From contig JADCAS010000017.1 in assembly GCA_020401865.1 (NCBI GenBank), forward strand, positions 1 to 64,000: DNA of 64,000 bases, read 5' to 3'. The translations under genes and the position numbers were made by a program. Positions 41,573-50,195 of the stretch are shown here, in pieces. Positions within the stretch are counted from its first letter, which is position 1, and every line of letters starts with the position of its first letter. Below the pieces are notes generated by a model, which saw only the letters and a program-made list of their open reading frames with translations, had not been told where the DNA came from and made no database searches. Source of the stretch: Phenylobacterium sp. (GTDB lineage Bacteria > Pseudomonadota > Alphaproteobacteria > Caulobacterales > Caulobacteraceae).

Positions 41573-43165
41573 TCAGGTCTCCTCGGCGCCGGCGACAAGT
41601 TCGCCGATCCGCCGGATCAGGGATTCGCGGGCCTCGGGCGACATGCCCTCCAGGCGCTCGTTGAGGTCAAGGATCATCTGCGCCCGGGCGTTGTGCCAAT
41701 CAGGTGCGGCGGCGAGGCCCGGGGCGATCCGTGGCGGCGGGGCGGGTTCGGCCTCGGCCCCGGCCGGCGTCAGGCGATAGGCCTGGTCCACCTGGGGTAT
41801 GATGACCCGCTCCCGAGGAGTTCCCGCCTCCGTCAGCCGTACGGCCAGCGCCTCCAGGGCCGGCGGCTCGCCGTGGTCGAGGAAGATGGACCCCCGCACG
41901 GGTTCCCGGGCCCGGGCCCACTCCACCAGACCCGTGGCGTCGGCATGTCCGGAATAGACCTCGATGCTACGGATGCGCGCCCGAACGCGGAACTCCTCGC
42001 CCTGGATCCGCACCCGGCGGGCGCCGTCGACCAGAAGCCGGCCAAGGGTGCCTACGGCCTGGTAGCCTGTGATCAGGACGGTCGCCTCTCGGTTCCAGAG
42101 CAGGCGCTTCAGGTGGCGGCGCACCCGGCCTGCATCACACATGCCGCTCGCAGCCATGATGACGTGCCACCCCCTAAGCTGCTCCAGCCGGTCGCTGTCG
42201 GACGGATCGGGGGTGAACTTGAGCCGTCCCGCCCCGTGGAGGGAGGTGAAGGGATTGACGCCAGTCGCCCGGTTCCAGCCTCTCTCGCGGAAGACCTCGG
42301 TCACCTCCGTCGCCATGGGGGAGTCCAGGAAGATGTCGGCCTCAGGCGCCTGGCCGTCGTCCATGATGGTCATGATGTCCGCCAGCAGCTCCTGGGAGCG
42401 CTCGACGGCGAAGGCCGGGATCAGGAGCGGGCCCCCCGCCGCGTGGGCCGCGATCAGCTCCCGGGCCAGCAGCGCCCGGCGGGCCTCGGGTGTCACCCTT
42501 TCCCGCGCCCGGTCCCCGTAGGTCGACTCCAGGATCAGGTGATCGACCCCCGAGGGCCCCTCCGGATCGGGCATGTAGTCCCTGCCCCCGGGACCAAGGT
42601 CGCCCGAGAACAACAGGCGGGTCGGTCCCTCTCCGCTCTCGGCCCGGACCTCCACCGAGGCGCCGCCGAGGATGTGACCCGCCTCCCACCAGACGGCTTC
42701 AAGCCCGGGAAGCACCTGGATGGGCTCGCCCAGCTTGACCTTGACGAACTGGTCCATGACCCGGCGGGCGTCGGCCTCGGTGTAGATAGGCTCGACCATC
42801 TCCCGGCCGCGCCTCTGGTTGCGGCGGTTGAGGTGGCGGACCTCGCTTTCCTGGATGCCGCCGGCATCGGCGAGCATGATCCGGCACAGGTCCCGGGTTC
42901 CTGCAGTGGCGTAGATCGGGCCGGAGAAACCCGCCTTCATGAGTTTGGGCAGGAGGCCGGAGTGATCGATGTGGGCATGGGTCAGAAGGACGGCGTCGAT
43001 CTTCCCGGGATCGAACGGGAAGGGTTGGTAGTTCAGGGCCTTGAGGGTCTTCGAACCCTGGAACATCCCGCAGTCCACCAGCACCCGGAAGCCGGGGCCG
43101 CCGAGCTCAGCGCAGGAACCGGTGACGCATCCGGCGGCGCCGTGGAAGAGCAGATCAAGCGCCAT
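41573..43165 (-). CDS. Metallo-beta-lactamase-fold hydrolase with beta-CASP domain
   Basis: A 530-residue protein: MBL domain with the metal motif LTHAHIDHSG (His63, His65, Asp67, His68), an inserted beta-CASP domain, and the RNA-metabolising motif (SGHADATGLVEWA). Relatives are CPSF-type RNA endonucleases/exonucleases; in bacteria these stand-alone versions often occur in low-oxygen or stress gene sets beside Usp and PfkB. A C-terminal tail of about 70 residues is Pro-rich and then helical. RNA processing is inferred from the family. First gene of a unit with the cytochrome c gene, divergent from fixK. Confidence 0.82.
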   Translation of the reverse strand: MALDLLFHGAAGCVTGSCAELGGPGFRVLVDCGMFQGSKTLKALNYQPFPFDPGKIDAVLLTHAHIDHSGLLPKLMKAGFSGPIYATAGTRDLCRIMLADAGGIQESEVRHLNRRNQRRGREMVEPIYTEADARRVMDQFVKVKLGEPIQVLPGLEAVWWEAGHILGGASVEVRAESGEGPTRLLFSGDLGPGGRDYMPDPEGPSGVDHLILESTYGDRARERVTPEARRALLARELIAAHAAGGPLLIPAFAVERSQELLADIMTIMDDGQAPEADIFLDSPMATEVTEVFRERGWNRATGVNPFTSLHGAGRLKFTPDPSDSDRLEQLRGWHVIMAASGMCDAGRVRRHLKRLLWNREATVLITGYQAVGTLGRLLVDGARRVRIQGEEFRVRARIRSIEVYSGHADATGLVEWARAREPVRGSIFLDHGEPPALEALAVRLTEAGTPRERVIIPQVDQAYRLTPAGAEAEPAPPPRIAPGLAAAPDWHNARAQMILDLNERLEGMSPEARESLIRRIGELVAGAEET

Positions 43166-43331
43166 GTTGCAAACCGACCTCCCCGCCGACCCCGCGCCAG
43201 CGCTATGACTGAGCCTAGCGGAATCCGCGCCGGCCGCCACTCTAGGTAGATCCCCGTAGGGAGCCGCCCCGGATATGCCGGGCGGCCTATGGCGCATAGC
43301 TTCCCGTTGTTGACCGCCAAGGAGCGACGAG

Positions 43332-44000
43332 ATGGCCCTCGCCTACGACTACAAGGATGTTCACGTCCTTCCGACCCTGCAGGGCAGGGGCGAGCCGGTG
43401 ACGGCCCTGTTCCGGATGGGCGTGACCATGGCCTTCGCCAAGGACGAGGAAATCTATGGCCAGGACGAGGACGCGGACCTGATCTACCGGGTCCTGGAAG
43501 GCGCGGTGCGCACGACACGCTTCATGGCCGACGGTCGGCGCCAGATCGGGGACTTCTACCTCGCCGGCGACATCTTCGGCCTGGAGACCGGACCGGCCCA
43601 CCGCTTCGCTGCGGAGGCGGTCCGGGACAGCGTGATCCTGGTGATCAAGGCGACGGTCCTGAGGACATCCGGCGAGGACATGCAGCGTCTGGGCTGGGAG
43701 GCCACCCGGCGCGAGCTGGAGCGCGCCCAGGAACATGTCCTGCTCCTTGGCCGCAAGACGGCCTGCGAACGGGTCGCCAGCTTCCTGAAGGGCCTTTCCG
43801 ACAAATCGGGCGGCGCGCGGGTGGTGGACCTGCCCATGGGTCGCCAGGACATGGCCGACTATCTCGGCCTGACCATAGAGACTGTTTCGCGCATGCTGTC
43901 CCAGTTGCAGTCCGAACGGATCGTGTCCTTCTGCGCCACCCGGCAGTTCCAGGTGGTGAACTCCGAAAGCCTTGCCCGGCTTGCGGATCAAGCCCAATGA
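43332..44000 (+). CDS. fixK: FixK-type Crp/Fnr-family regulator
   Basis: A 222-residue regulator with an N-terminal cyclic-nucleotide-like domain and a C-terminal winged helix. The recognition helix contains ETVSRML (Glu183, Ser186, Arg187), the E--SR set that reads TTGAT half-sites. The N-terminal Cys cluster needed for an Fnr iron-sulfur centre is absent, so it is of FixK type, set by its expression level rather than sensing O2 directly. FixJ normally activates fixK; fixLJ lie 0.9 kb downstream. Two TTGAT-type boxes in this island are its likely targets. AAGGAG lies before the ATG. Confidence 0.85.
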   Translation: MALAYDYKDVHVLPTLQGRGEPVTALFRMGVTMAFAKDEEIYGQDEDADLIYRVLEGAVRTTRFMADGRRQIGDFYLAGDIFGLETGPAHRFAAEAVRDSVILVIKATVLRTSGEDMQRLGWEATRRELERAQEHVLLLGRKTACERVASFLKGLSDKSGGARVVDLPMGRQDMADYLGLTIETVSRMLSQLQSERIVSFCATRQFQVVNSESLARLADQAQ

Positions 44001-44056
44001 AGACAGGCCGGTCCTGACCGGCTGGCGGCCCTGGCGGGCCAAATGGAGGCGACATC

Positions 44057-44881
44057 ATGAGTTTCCGGTCCCTGCTCGTACACGCCCAGCCCGGCGAGGC
44101 CTCCAAGCTTCGCACGGAGGCGGCGGCGGCCCTGGCCATCAAGCTTGACGCCCTCCTGATCGGCCTGGGCGCCGAGGCCATTCCTCCCATCGCCGCCATA
44201 GACCCCTACGGGTTCGGGACGGCCCAATGGACGCCGCTTCTCTACGAGCAGCAGACGCGCAACCTGGAAGCGGCGCACGCGGCCTTCGCCGCACACGCCA
44301 AGGGCGCCCGGACAGAGTGGCGCTCGGTGGGCGACCTGCCCACGCCCGCCATGGCCCGCGTGGCCCGGGCCGTCGACCTGGTGGTCACCGGAGGCCCAGT
44401 GGGCGAAGGGGATATATACACGAGGGTCAGCACCCCTGAGCTCCTGATCAGTTCGGGCCGGCCCCTACTGGTGGTCCCACCGCACGGCGGCCGTCTTGAG
44501 ACCCGCCGGATCCTGGTGGCCTGGAAGGACACCCGCGAGGCCCGGCGGGCGGTGTCTGACGCCCTCTCCTTCATGCACATGGCCGATGAGATCCTGATCG
44601 TCGCCCTTGGCGACAAGGAGGACCAGGAGGCCCTGCACGCCCAGGCCGGGGACGTGGCCGGGATGATCGCCCGACACAGCATGGCAAGGCCGCGGACCCA
44701 TGTGGCGGTCGCGGGAGCAGACGACGTGCAGGCGGAGCTCCTCGCGCAGGCGGACCGCATGGACGCCGATCTGATCGTCTCGGGCGCCTACGGTCATAGC
44801 CGGGCGTATGAATGGGTCCTGGGCGGGGTGACCAGACACCTGCTCAATGCTTCCGAACGGTTCGTCTTCCTCAGCCACTAG
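44057..44881 (+). CDS. Tandem-domain universal stress protein
   Basis: A 274-residue protein made of two UspA-like domains (about 1-135 and 150-274). The second has the ATP-binding pattern [21 protein letters not shown]; the first is degenerate. Such tandem Usps are typical members of FixK/Fnr or Dos-type low-oxygen regulons and may bind ATP to signal energy state. It lies between fixK and fixL, 56 bases after fixK. No FixK box was seen right before it, so it may share the fixK transcript. Confidence 0.83.
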   Translation: MSFRSLLVHAQPGEASKLRTEAAAALAIKLDALLIGLGAEAIPPIAAIDPYGFGTAQWTPLLYEQQTRNLEAAHAAFAAHAKGARTEWRSVGDLPTPAMARVARAVDLVVTGGPVGEGDIYTRVSTPELLISSGRPLLVVPPHGGRLETRRILVAWKDTREARRAVSDALSFMHMADEILIVALGDKEDQEALHAQAGDVAGMIARHSMARPRTHVAVAGADDVQAELLAQADRMDADLIVSGAYGHSRAYEWVLGGVTRHLLNASERFVFLSH

Positions 44882-44928
44882 ACGCCGCGCATTCCCACGA
44901 GCGATCCCGGGCAGTAGGAGTCCGGGCT

Positions 44929-46431
44929 ATGGACTCGAATATCCAGACAGAGATCGAGGACGAGCCCGCCCGTCGGCGGTGGCTGGCGTACGGGATCGCC
45001 GTGGCTGCGGTCATGCTTGTGCTGACGTTGCGGGTGATCTTCACGCCCCAGCCCAGCCCGCGCCTGGACCTCTTTCTCCTCGCCCCGGCCCTGCTGGCGG
45101 CCGCCATACCCGGCGGCGCCGGGCCAGTCATCCTCGCCTCTCTCCTCGGGCTTACAGGCTCCTTTGTCATGACGGGCGGCCACGCCTTGATGGACGGAGA
45201 GGAGATCGTCGGCCTGGTGCTCTACATTGCGGCCTCCGGCGCCCTCGCGGCGGCGGCCTGGCGCCTCAGGCGCATGGCCGTGACGGCGCGGACCATGCTG
45301 GCCATTTCGAGGCAGAGGCAGGATCACCTCCAGTCGATCCTCGACACCGTCCCTGAGGCAATGATCGTCATCGACGAGGCCGGGACCATCCGCTCGTTCA
45401 GCGCTGCGGCCGAGCGCCTGTTCGGCTGGACCGCGGCGCAGGCGATCGGCTGCAACGTGACCCTGCTCATGCCGGACCCCTACCGGTCCGAGCACGCCCG
45501 CTACCTCGGTCGCTACCTCGACACCGGCGAGCGGAAGATCATCGGCATAGGCCGGGTGGTGGTGGGCGTGCGCCAGGATGGGTCGACCTTCCCCATCGAA
45601 CTGGCGGTCGGGGAGATGCGAAGCGGCCGGCGCAGATTCTTCACCGGCTTCATCCGCGACATCACCGAACCGCAGGCGACGGAGCGACGGCTGCAGGATT
45701 TGCAGTCGGAGCTGATCCACGTCTCGCGGCTGACCTCCATGGGCGAAATGGCCTCCGCCCTGGCGCATGAGCTCAACCAGCCGCTCTCCGCCATCGCAAG
45801 CTACATGAAGGGGTCCGCGCGCCTACTGGATTCCGAGACACCCGACCTTGACCGGGTCCGTTCCGCCCTGACGGCCGCCGGAGAGCAGGCGCTGAGGGCG
45901 GGTGAGATCATCCGGCGCCTGCGCGCCTTCGTCGGGAAGGGCGAGGCGGCCATGAGGATCGAGGCCCTCCCGAAGCTGATTGAGGAGGCGGGCGCCCTGG
46001 CGATGATGGGCGCCCGGGACTCCGGAGTCCGCCTGGACTTCAATCTCTCCCCGAAGCTCGGCCAGGTGCTGGCGGACAAGGTCCAGATCCAGCAGGTGGT
46101 GCTGAACCTCATGCGAAACGCTGTGGAGGCGATGGGCGACGCCCCGGTCCGAAACCTGACGGTGGAGGCGAACCCGATCGACGGCGGAGCTGTGGAGGTC
46201 CTGATCTCGGACACTGGGCCCGGCATCGCCCCCGAGGTCCTGGAGCGTCTGTTCCAGCCCTTTGTCACCACCAAAGCCGAGGGCATGGGGGTGGGCCTGT
46301 CGATCTGCAGGACCATCATCGAGGCGCACGGCGGGGAGCTCACAGCACGGAATCGGCCCGAAGGTGGCGCTGTCTTCCGTTTCACGCTACGCAGTGGGGA
46401 CCTGCCGCTCTCAGACGAGATCGACGCATGA
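44929..46431 (+). CDS. fixL: Oxygen-sensing histidine kinase FixL
   Basis: A 500-residue membrane-anchored sensor kinase: three or four hydrophobic segments (about 18-112), a PAS domain (about 130-250), a HisKA domain with phospho-His280 in [13 protein letters not shown], and an HATPase domain ([31 protein letters not shown]). Comparison with rhizobial FixL aligns His189 ([10 protein letters not shown]) with the heme-iron ligand His200 and keeps Arg195 and Arg209 (equivalents of 206 and 220), so heme binding and O2 sensing are expected. It phosphorylates FixJ when O2 is low. Overlaps fixJ by four bases. Confidence 0.9.
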   Translation: MDSNIQTEIEDEPARRRWLAYGIAVAAVMLVLTLRVIFTPQPSPRLDLFLLAPALLAAAIPGGAGPVILASLLGLTGSFVMTGGHALMDGEEIVGLVLYIAASGALAAAAWRLRRMAVTARTMLAISRQRQDHLQSILDTVPEAMIVIDEAGTIRSFSAAAERLFGWTAAQAIGCNVTLLMPDPYRSEHARYLGRYLDTGERKIIGIGRVVVGVRQDGSTFPIELAVGEMRSGRRRFFTGFIRDITEPQATERRLQDLQSELIHVSRLTSMGEMASALAHELNQPLSAIASYMKGSARLLDSETPDLDRVRSALTAAGEQALRAGEIIRRLRAFVGKGEAAMRIEALPKLIEEAGALAMMGARDSGVRLDFNLSPKLGQVLADKVQIQQVVLNLMRNAVEAMGDAPVRNLTVEANPIDGGAVEVLISDTGPGIAPEVLERLFQPFVTTKAEGMGVGLSICRTIIEAHGGELTARNRPEGGAVFRFTLRSGDLPLSDEIDA

Positions 46432-47036
46432 GCCCTTCTTCCGCCCTGGTGCATGTGATTGATGACGATGAGGCTGTCCGCGCCTCCCTCGCCTTCCTGC
46501 TCGAGACAGCCGGGCTCTCCTGCCGGACCTGGGACTCCGCCGTCGCCTTCCTTGGCGGCGGTGACGGGGAGCCTGGCGACTGTATCGTCACGGACGTCCG
46601 GATGCCGGGCATGACGGGGTTGCAGCTCGTGACCGAGCTCTCGGCGAGGGGGGTGTCCACGCCAGTCATCGTCATCACGGGCCATGGCGACATTCCCATG
46701 GCGGTCGAAGCTCTGAAACGGGGAGTGGCCGACTTCCTCGAGAAACCCTTCGACGATGAGGCGCTGCTGGCGGCGATCCAGGACGCGCTGAAAAAGGCTC
46801 CGAACAGCTCGCCCTCGCCGGGCAGCGGCGTCTTCTCCGCCATGCTGTCCTCTCTATCGCCCCGGGAAACCGAGGTCTTGAAGGGGGTCGTGGACGGTAA
46901 GGCCAACAAGGTCATCGCCCGGGAACTCGGGATCAGCCCGAGGACGGTGGAAGTCTACAGGGCCAATGTAATGACCAAGACGGGCGCCAGAAGCCTTTCG
47001 GAACTGGTCCGGATGTCAATTCTGGCCGGCTTCTGA
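46428..47036 (+). CDS. fixJ: Response regulator FixJ
   Basis: A 202-residue two-domain regulator. The receiver carries the acidic pocket DDD (12-14), phospho-acceptor Asp56 (TDVRMPGM), Thr in VITGHGD and Lys in LEKPF; a LuxR-type helix-turn-helix follows ([40 protein letters not shown]). FixL-phosphorylated FixJ activates fixK. The overlap with fixL supports the pairing. Confidence 0.92.
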   Translation: MSPSSALVHVIDDDEAVRASLAFLLETAGLSCRTWDSAVAFLGGGDGEPGDCIVTDVRMPGMTGLQLVTELSARGVSTPVIVITGHGDIPMAVEALKRGVADFLEKPFDDEALLAAIQDALKKAPNSSPSPGSGVFSAMLSSLSPRETEVLKGVVDGKANKVIARELGISPRTVEVYRANVMTKTGARSLSELVRMSILAGF

Positions 47037-47040
47037 AAGC

Positions 47041-47054
47041 TTGCGCTGGATCAA
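47041..47054 (+). promoter_or_regulatory. Candidate FixK/Fnr box before the fixT-like gene
   Basis: TTGCGCTGGATCAA matches TTGAT-N4-ATCAA at 8 of 10 positions (perfect right half). It lies 4 bases after the fixJ stop and is centred about 64 bases before the next start codon. Confidence 0.5.
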
Positions 47055-47111
47055 GGCGGGGCGTGCCCGCCGGGACCACCCTGGCGGCTGATCAGAAACG
47101 CCCGTCGGTTC

Positions 47112-47501
47112 ATGCCCGCCACCTCCGCTCAGCCTCCGACCCTTGTGCTCGTCGACGATGACGTCGCCCTCCGGAGCGCCCTGAAGTTCGCCCTCGAACT
47201 GGATGGATACAGGGTGCAGACCTTCGCTTCGGGCGAGGCCCTGCTTGAGGCGGACCTGCCCGCCCGGAATGTCTGTCTGGTGGTGGATGAGAACCTTCCG
47301 GGCATGGGTGGCCTCGACTCCGTGGGGGCGCTGCGGGCCCGGTCCCAGGACCTGCCGGCCCTGCTCATCACCAGTCACCCCGGTCCAGGGCTCCGACGGC
47401 GTGCGGGCCGCATGCGGGTGCCGATCATTGAGAAGCCCCTCATAGATGACCTCCTGATCCGGAATATCCGTTGGGCCCTGGGACAGACGCCCCGGGCCTG
47501 A
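47112..47501 (+). CDS. fixT: Single-domain receiver, FixT-like
   Basis: A 129-residue stand-alone receiver domain with the acidic triad DDD (15-17), Asp59 in VVDENLPGM, and Lys108 in EKPL; no output domain. In Caulobacter, FixT is a single-domain receiver made under FixK control that inhibits FixL and closes a negative feedback loop. Position directly after fixLJ and a FixK-like box upstream make the same role likely. The helix after the HP segment (SHPGPGLRRRAGR) is unusually basic. Without comparison the name remains an inference. Confidence 0.6.
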   Translation: MPATSAQPPTLVLVDDDVALRSALKFALELDGYRVQTFASGEALLEADLPARNVCLVVDENLPGMGGLDSVGALRARSQDLPALLITSHPGPGLRRRAGRMRVPIIEKPLIDDLLIRNIRWALGQTPRA

Positions 47502-47572
47502 GCCGCGCCGATTGCCTCGCCGGGGGCGACTGCCTATAGCTTGTGCATGCCAAGCCCAGCCGACACCTGACC

Positions 47573-48361
47573 ATGCCGCCCTCCGGCGCCCACGAAGCCG
47601 ATCCCCGGGCTCTGATTGCGCAGCCGGCCTACCGCCTCGCCGCCCTCGACCCCGACTTTCTGCTCGGCGAGAGCATGCGCGGCGTGCGCTTCCTGCTCGA
47701 GTACGAGAAGGCGGACCAGACGCTGAAGTCCTGGGGCATCCGCTCCACCATCGTCGTGTTCGGCTCCGCGCGGGTGCGGGAGGACGATCCGGGCGAGAAG
47801 GGACGATGGTACGCCGAAGCCCGGGCCTTCGGCCGCATCGCCTCTGAACGGGGCGGCGCCCTGGATGGCCCCACAGGCGCCGGCCCCAGGGACAACGTGA
47901 TCGCCACGGGAGGTGGACCTGGACTGATGGAGGCGGCCAACCGGGGGGCCGCGGACTCCGGCGCCCCGACCATCGGGTTCAACATTTCCCTGCCCCACGA
48001 GCAGTTCCCCAACCCGTGGATCACCCCGGGCCTGGCCTTCAGATTCCATTATTTCGCCATGCGGAAGATGCACCTGGCCATGCGGGCCAATGCGCTTGTG
48101 GCCTTCCCGGGCGGCTTCGGAACCCTGGACGAGCTCTTCGAGATCCTGACCCTGGTCCAGACGGGCAAAGGACCGAGAGTCCCCATCGTCCTGTTCGACG
48201 AGACCTACTGGCGCGACCTCGTCCGGTTCGAGGCTCTTGTCGAGCGCGGCATGATCGACGCCGCCGACCTGCAACTGCTCCGCTTCGCCAACTCGGCGGA
48301 GGATCTCTGGCGCGAGGTCAGCGCGGGCGTCCTGGCCGCCGAGGGCGGCGCGCGCCCATGA
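47573..48361 (+). CDS. LOG-family (lysine-decarboxylase-like) protein
   Basis: About 262 residues of the LOG/TIGR00730 Rossmann-like family. The phosphoribohydrolase motif AFPGGFGTLDELFE and the upstream VFGSARV and IATGGGPGLMEAANRGA are clear. Family members cleave nucleoside 5'-monophosphates (PpnN-type, purine nucleotide salvage) or activate cytokinin nucleotides. An extended N-terminal region (about 60 residues) is typical of the longer bacterial form. ATG at 47573 is chosen; a GTG at 47543 adds 10 residues. It overlaps the next small gene by four bases. Confidence 0.8.
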   Translation: MPPSGAHEADPRALIAQPAYRLAALDPDFLLGESMRGVRFLLEYEKADQTLKSWGIRSTIVVFGSARVREDDPGEKGRWYAEARAFGRIASERGGALDGPTGAGPRDNVIATGGGPGLMEAANRGAADSGAPTIGFNISLPHEQFPNPWITPGLAFRFHYFAMRKMHLAMRANALVAFPGGFGTLDELFEILTLVQTGKGPRVPIVLFDETYWRDLVRFEALVERGMIDAADLQLLRFANSAEDLWREVSAGVLAAEGGARP

Positions 48362-48546
48362 CCATCCGCCCCGAAGGCCGGTCGCCCCTGGGCGAGCTGT
48401 TCAGCTTCCTGGGGTCCGCCCTTGCCGGTCTCAGGGTGCTGGGTCGACGACCTGAACCCCTCCCGGAAGTCCCTGCGGTGAATGGAGCGCCGCCGCAGGC
48501 GCCCGAGGCCGAGGGCGCGGACAAAGGGCGTACACCTAAGGGATGA
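48358..48546 (+). CDS. Small Pro/Glu-rich protein coupled to the LOG gene
   Basis: A 62-residue protein whose ATG overlaps the LOG stop (ATGA). The first half is amphipathic (LGELFSFLGSALAGLRVLGRR), the second rich in Pro, Glu and Ala and probably disordered. No family recognised. The coupling suggests it is translated. A second frame overlapping its 3' end (ATG at 48482 to a TAG at 48650) also looks protein-like near its end, so a frameshift or nested gene is possible. Confidence 0.45.
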   Translation: MTIRPEGRSPLGELFSFLGSALAGLRVLGRRPEPLPEVPAVNGAPPQAPEAEGADKGRTPKG

Positions 48547-48569
48547 GGGAGCTCTGCTCAGCAGCGCCT

Positions 48570-48595
48570 CCACCGTTCGCCCGGGCGAACGGTGG
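48570..48595. promoter_or_regulatory. Perfect 26-bp palindrome
   Basis: Thirteen bases (CCACCGTTCGCCC) are followed directly by their exact reverse complement. It lies between the plus-strand LOG set and the minus-strand TPR gene. It could terminate both transcripts, though it lacks a T run, or be a protein-binding site. Its arms are unrelated to the other hairpins in the window. Confidence 0.5.
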
Positions 48596-48657
48596 AACGC
48601 CGTTGAGGAACTCCTCGACACCCTGAGGGGGAAGAGACCCCGCGACCGTTAGGTCGC

Positions 48658-49218
48658 CTACTTCCGGGTCACCGAGAAGCGGGTCAGTTCCGTGCGGGGC
48701 GCCGACCATTCCGGATCGAGTTCCGCGGCCTTGGTGTAGTCCAGCCAGGCGGCCTTCAGATCACCGAGACGCTCGTGGGCCAGGGCGCGGTTATAGTGCG
48801 CCTTGGCGGGCTCGGCGACGCCCAGCTCCAGGGCCCGGTTGATATCGGCAAGGGCGGCTTCCGGCGCCTTGAGACCGATCCGGGCGGCGCCCCGGTTGAC
48901 CAGGGCCTCCCCCATGGTCGGGTCCCGCTTCAGGGCGGCGTCGAAGTCCCGGAGCGAGGAGGTGTACTCCTGGCGGCGGAGCTTGAAGACCCCGCGGTTG
49001 ACCAGGGTGCCAGCGCGGTCCCGGAGGTTCAGGCCTTCGGTCTCAAGGGCGAGGGTGCAGAGCTCCTCGAACTTCTTGTCGACTTCGCCGGTCATGGCGG
49101 CCTCAGAACAGGCCTGGGCGAAACCACCACCCAGCACCGTGATCGCCGCATGGCCTGACCCGGCCGCTCCCATCACCAAAGCTGCGCCGATCGCGGCGCA
49201 CGTCCAACGATACTGCAT
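48658..49218 (-). CDS. Secreted tetratricopeptide-repeat protein
   Basis: A 186-residue periplasmic protein with a signal peptide ending GSGHA, then about three TPR units (from residue 68: LVNRGVFKLRRQEYTSSLRDFDAALKRDP, LVNRGAARIGLKAPEAALADINRALELG, HYNRALAHERLGDLKAAWLDYTKAAELDP). It likely serves as a small protein-interaction scaffold. ATG at 49218 with GGAG 8 bases upstream is preferred over a TTG 12 bases before. Partner unknown. Confidence 0.75.
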   Translation of the reverse strand: MQYRWTCAAIGAALVMGAAGSGHAAITVLGGGFAQACSEAAMTGEVDKKFEELCTLALETEGLNLRDRAGTLVNRGVFKLRRQEYTSSLRDFDAALKRDPTMGEALVNRGAARIGLKAPEAALADINRALELGVAEPAKAHYNRALAHERLGDLKAAWLDYTKAAELDPEWSAPRTELTRFSVTRK

Positions 49219-49243
49219 AACCGGCTCCAAGGCTGAGGGCGAC

Positions 49244-50173
49244 CTAGCTTCGGGAGCGCCCGATCTCCCGCCAAAGAATATAGGTGCTGCTGGCGGCCAC
49301 GACCATGGCCCCGATGAGGGTCAGCATCGCCGGCGTCTCACCCCAGATCAGGAAGCCGATCACGCCCGCCCAGACGAGCTGGGTGTAATCGAATGGCGCG
49401 ACGACCGCGACGGGCGCCCGGCGGATCGCTTCGGTCAGGAGCAACTGGCCGGTCCCGCCAATCAGGCCGGAGGCGATGAGCAGGAGGAGGACCTCCGGAC
49501 CCGGCAGGACCCACCCGAAGGGCAGGCTGGCCAGTCCCGCCACAGCGCCCGCGAGGGTGAAGTAAAAGACGATGGTCGGACCCGGCTCCGTCCGGCTGAT
49601 CTCGCGAATGGCGATCATGGCGCCTGCAGAGCCCACAGCGGCGGCGATCGCGAACAGGACCCCGACGCCGACGAACTGGCGCGGATCGGGATGGACCATG
49701 ATCAGGACCCCGAGGAAACCCACCGCCACCGCCATCCACCGGTGGGGTCCGACCGGCTCCTTCAGAATGAGGGCCGACAGGGCGACCATGAACAAGGGCG
49801 CCGAGAAGGAAATGGCGGTCGACTGGGTCAGGGGCAGCAGGCTGACGGCGGTGAAGCCGCAGATCATTCCCGTCAGGCCCACCGCCGATCGCGTCAGGTG
49901 CGCCCCCGGACGGCGGGTGCGCAGGACGCCCAGGCCCGTGGTCCGCCAGATGTAGATCAGCACCGGGATGAAGGCGAAGGCGTTCCGGAAAAAGATGATC
50001 TCAAGCACCGGGACGCCGCGCTCGGCGCAAACCTTCACGATGGCCGCCAGCACGGCCATGAGGGCCATGGCCAGGATCCGCAGGAGGATTCCAAGGCCGG
50101 GATTCTGGTCCACGGGGTGCGCGACGGCGTAACCCCCCGCCGTCGGCGCCGGATCGGGTACAGGCTCGGGCAC
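49244..50173 (-). CDS. EamA-family (DMT) transporter
   Basis: A 309-residue permease with ten membrane segments in two EamA repeats (about 28-160 and 170-300), with the typical FFRNAFAFIPVL and APFDYTQLVWAGVIGFLIWGE. It belongs to the drug/metabolite transporter superfamily, exporting amino acids, S-adenosylmethionine or metabolites. Substrate unknown. A 25-residue polar N-terminus precedes the first helix. It follows an aldo/keto reductase gene by 22 bases on the same strand. Confidence 0.8.
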   Translation of the reverse strand: MPEPVPDPAPTAGGYAVAHPVDQNPGLGILLRILAMALMAVLAAIVKVCAERGVPVLEIIFFRNAFAFIPVLIYIWRTTGLGVLRTRRPGAHLTRSAVGLTGMICGFTAVSLLPLTQSTAISFSAPLFMVALSALILKEPVGPHRWMAVAVGFLGVLIMVHPDPRQFVGVGVLFAIAAAVGSAGAMIAIREISRTEPGPTIVFYFTLAGAVAGLASLPFGWVLPGPEVLLLLIASGLIGGTGQLLLTEAIRRAPVAVVAPFDYTQLVWAGVIGFLIWGETPAMLTLIGAMVVAASSTYILWREIGRSRS

Positions 50174-50195
50174 GGCGGGGGTCCGGTCCGGGTCC

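Noticed and set aside
43307..43320. TTG-N8-CAA match just before fixK as an autoregulatory FixK box
   Set aside because: Only 6 of 10 consensus positions match and it lies about 12 bases before the start codon, next to the ribosome site.
45529..45540. Apparent loss of a heme His in FixL (Lys203 where some FixL proteins have His before IIGIGR)
   Set aside because: The iron ligand corresponds to the His in SEHARY (His189), which is kept; the position before IIGIGR is the distal-side residue equivalent to 214.
47533..47547. CTTG...CAAG inverted repeat before the LOG gene as a FixK box
   Set aside because: The spacing is TTG-N7-CAA, one base short of the FixK/Fnr pattern.
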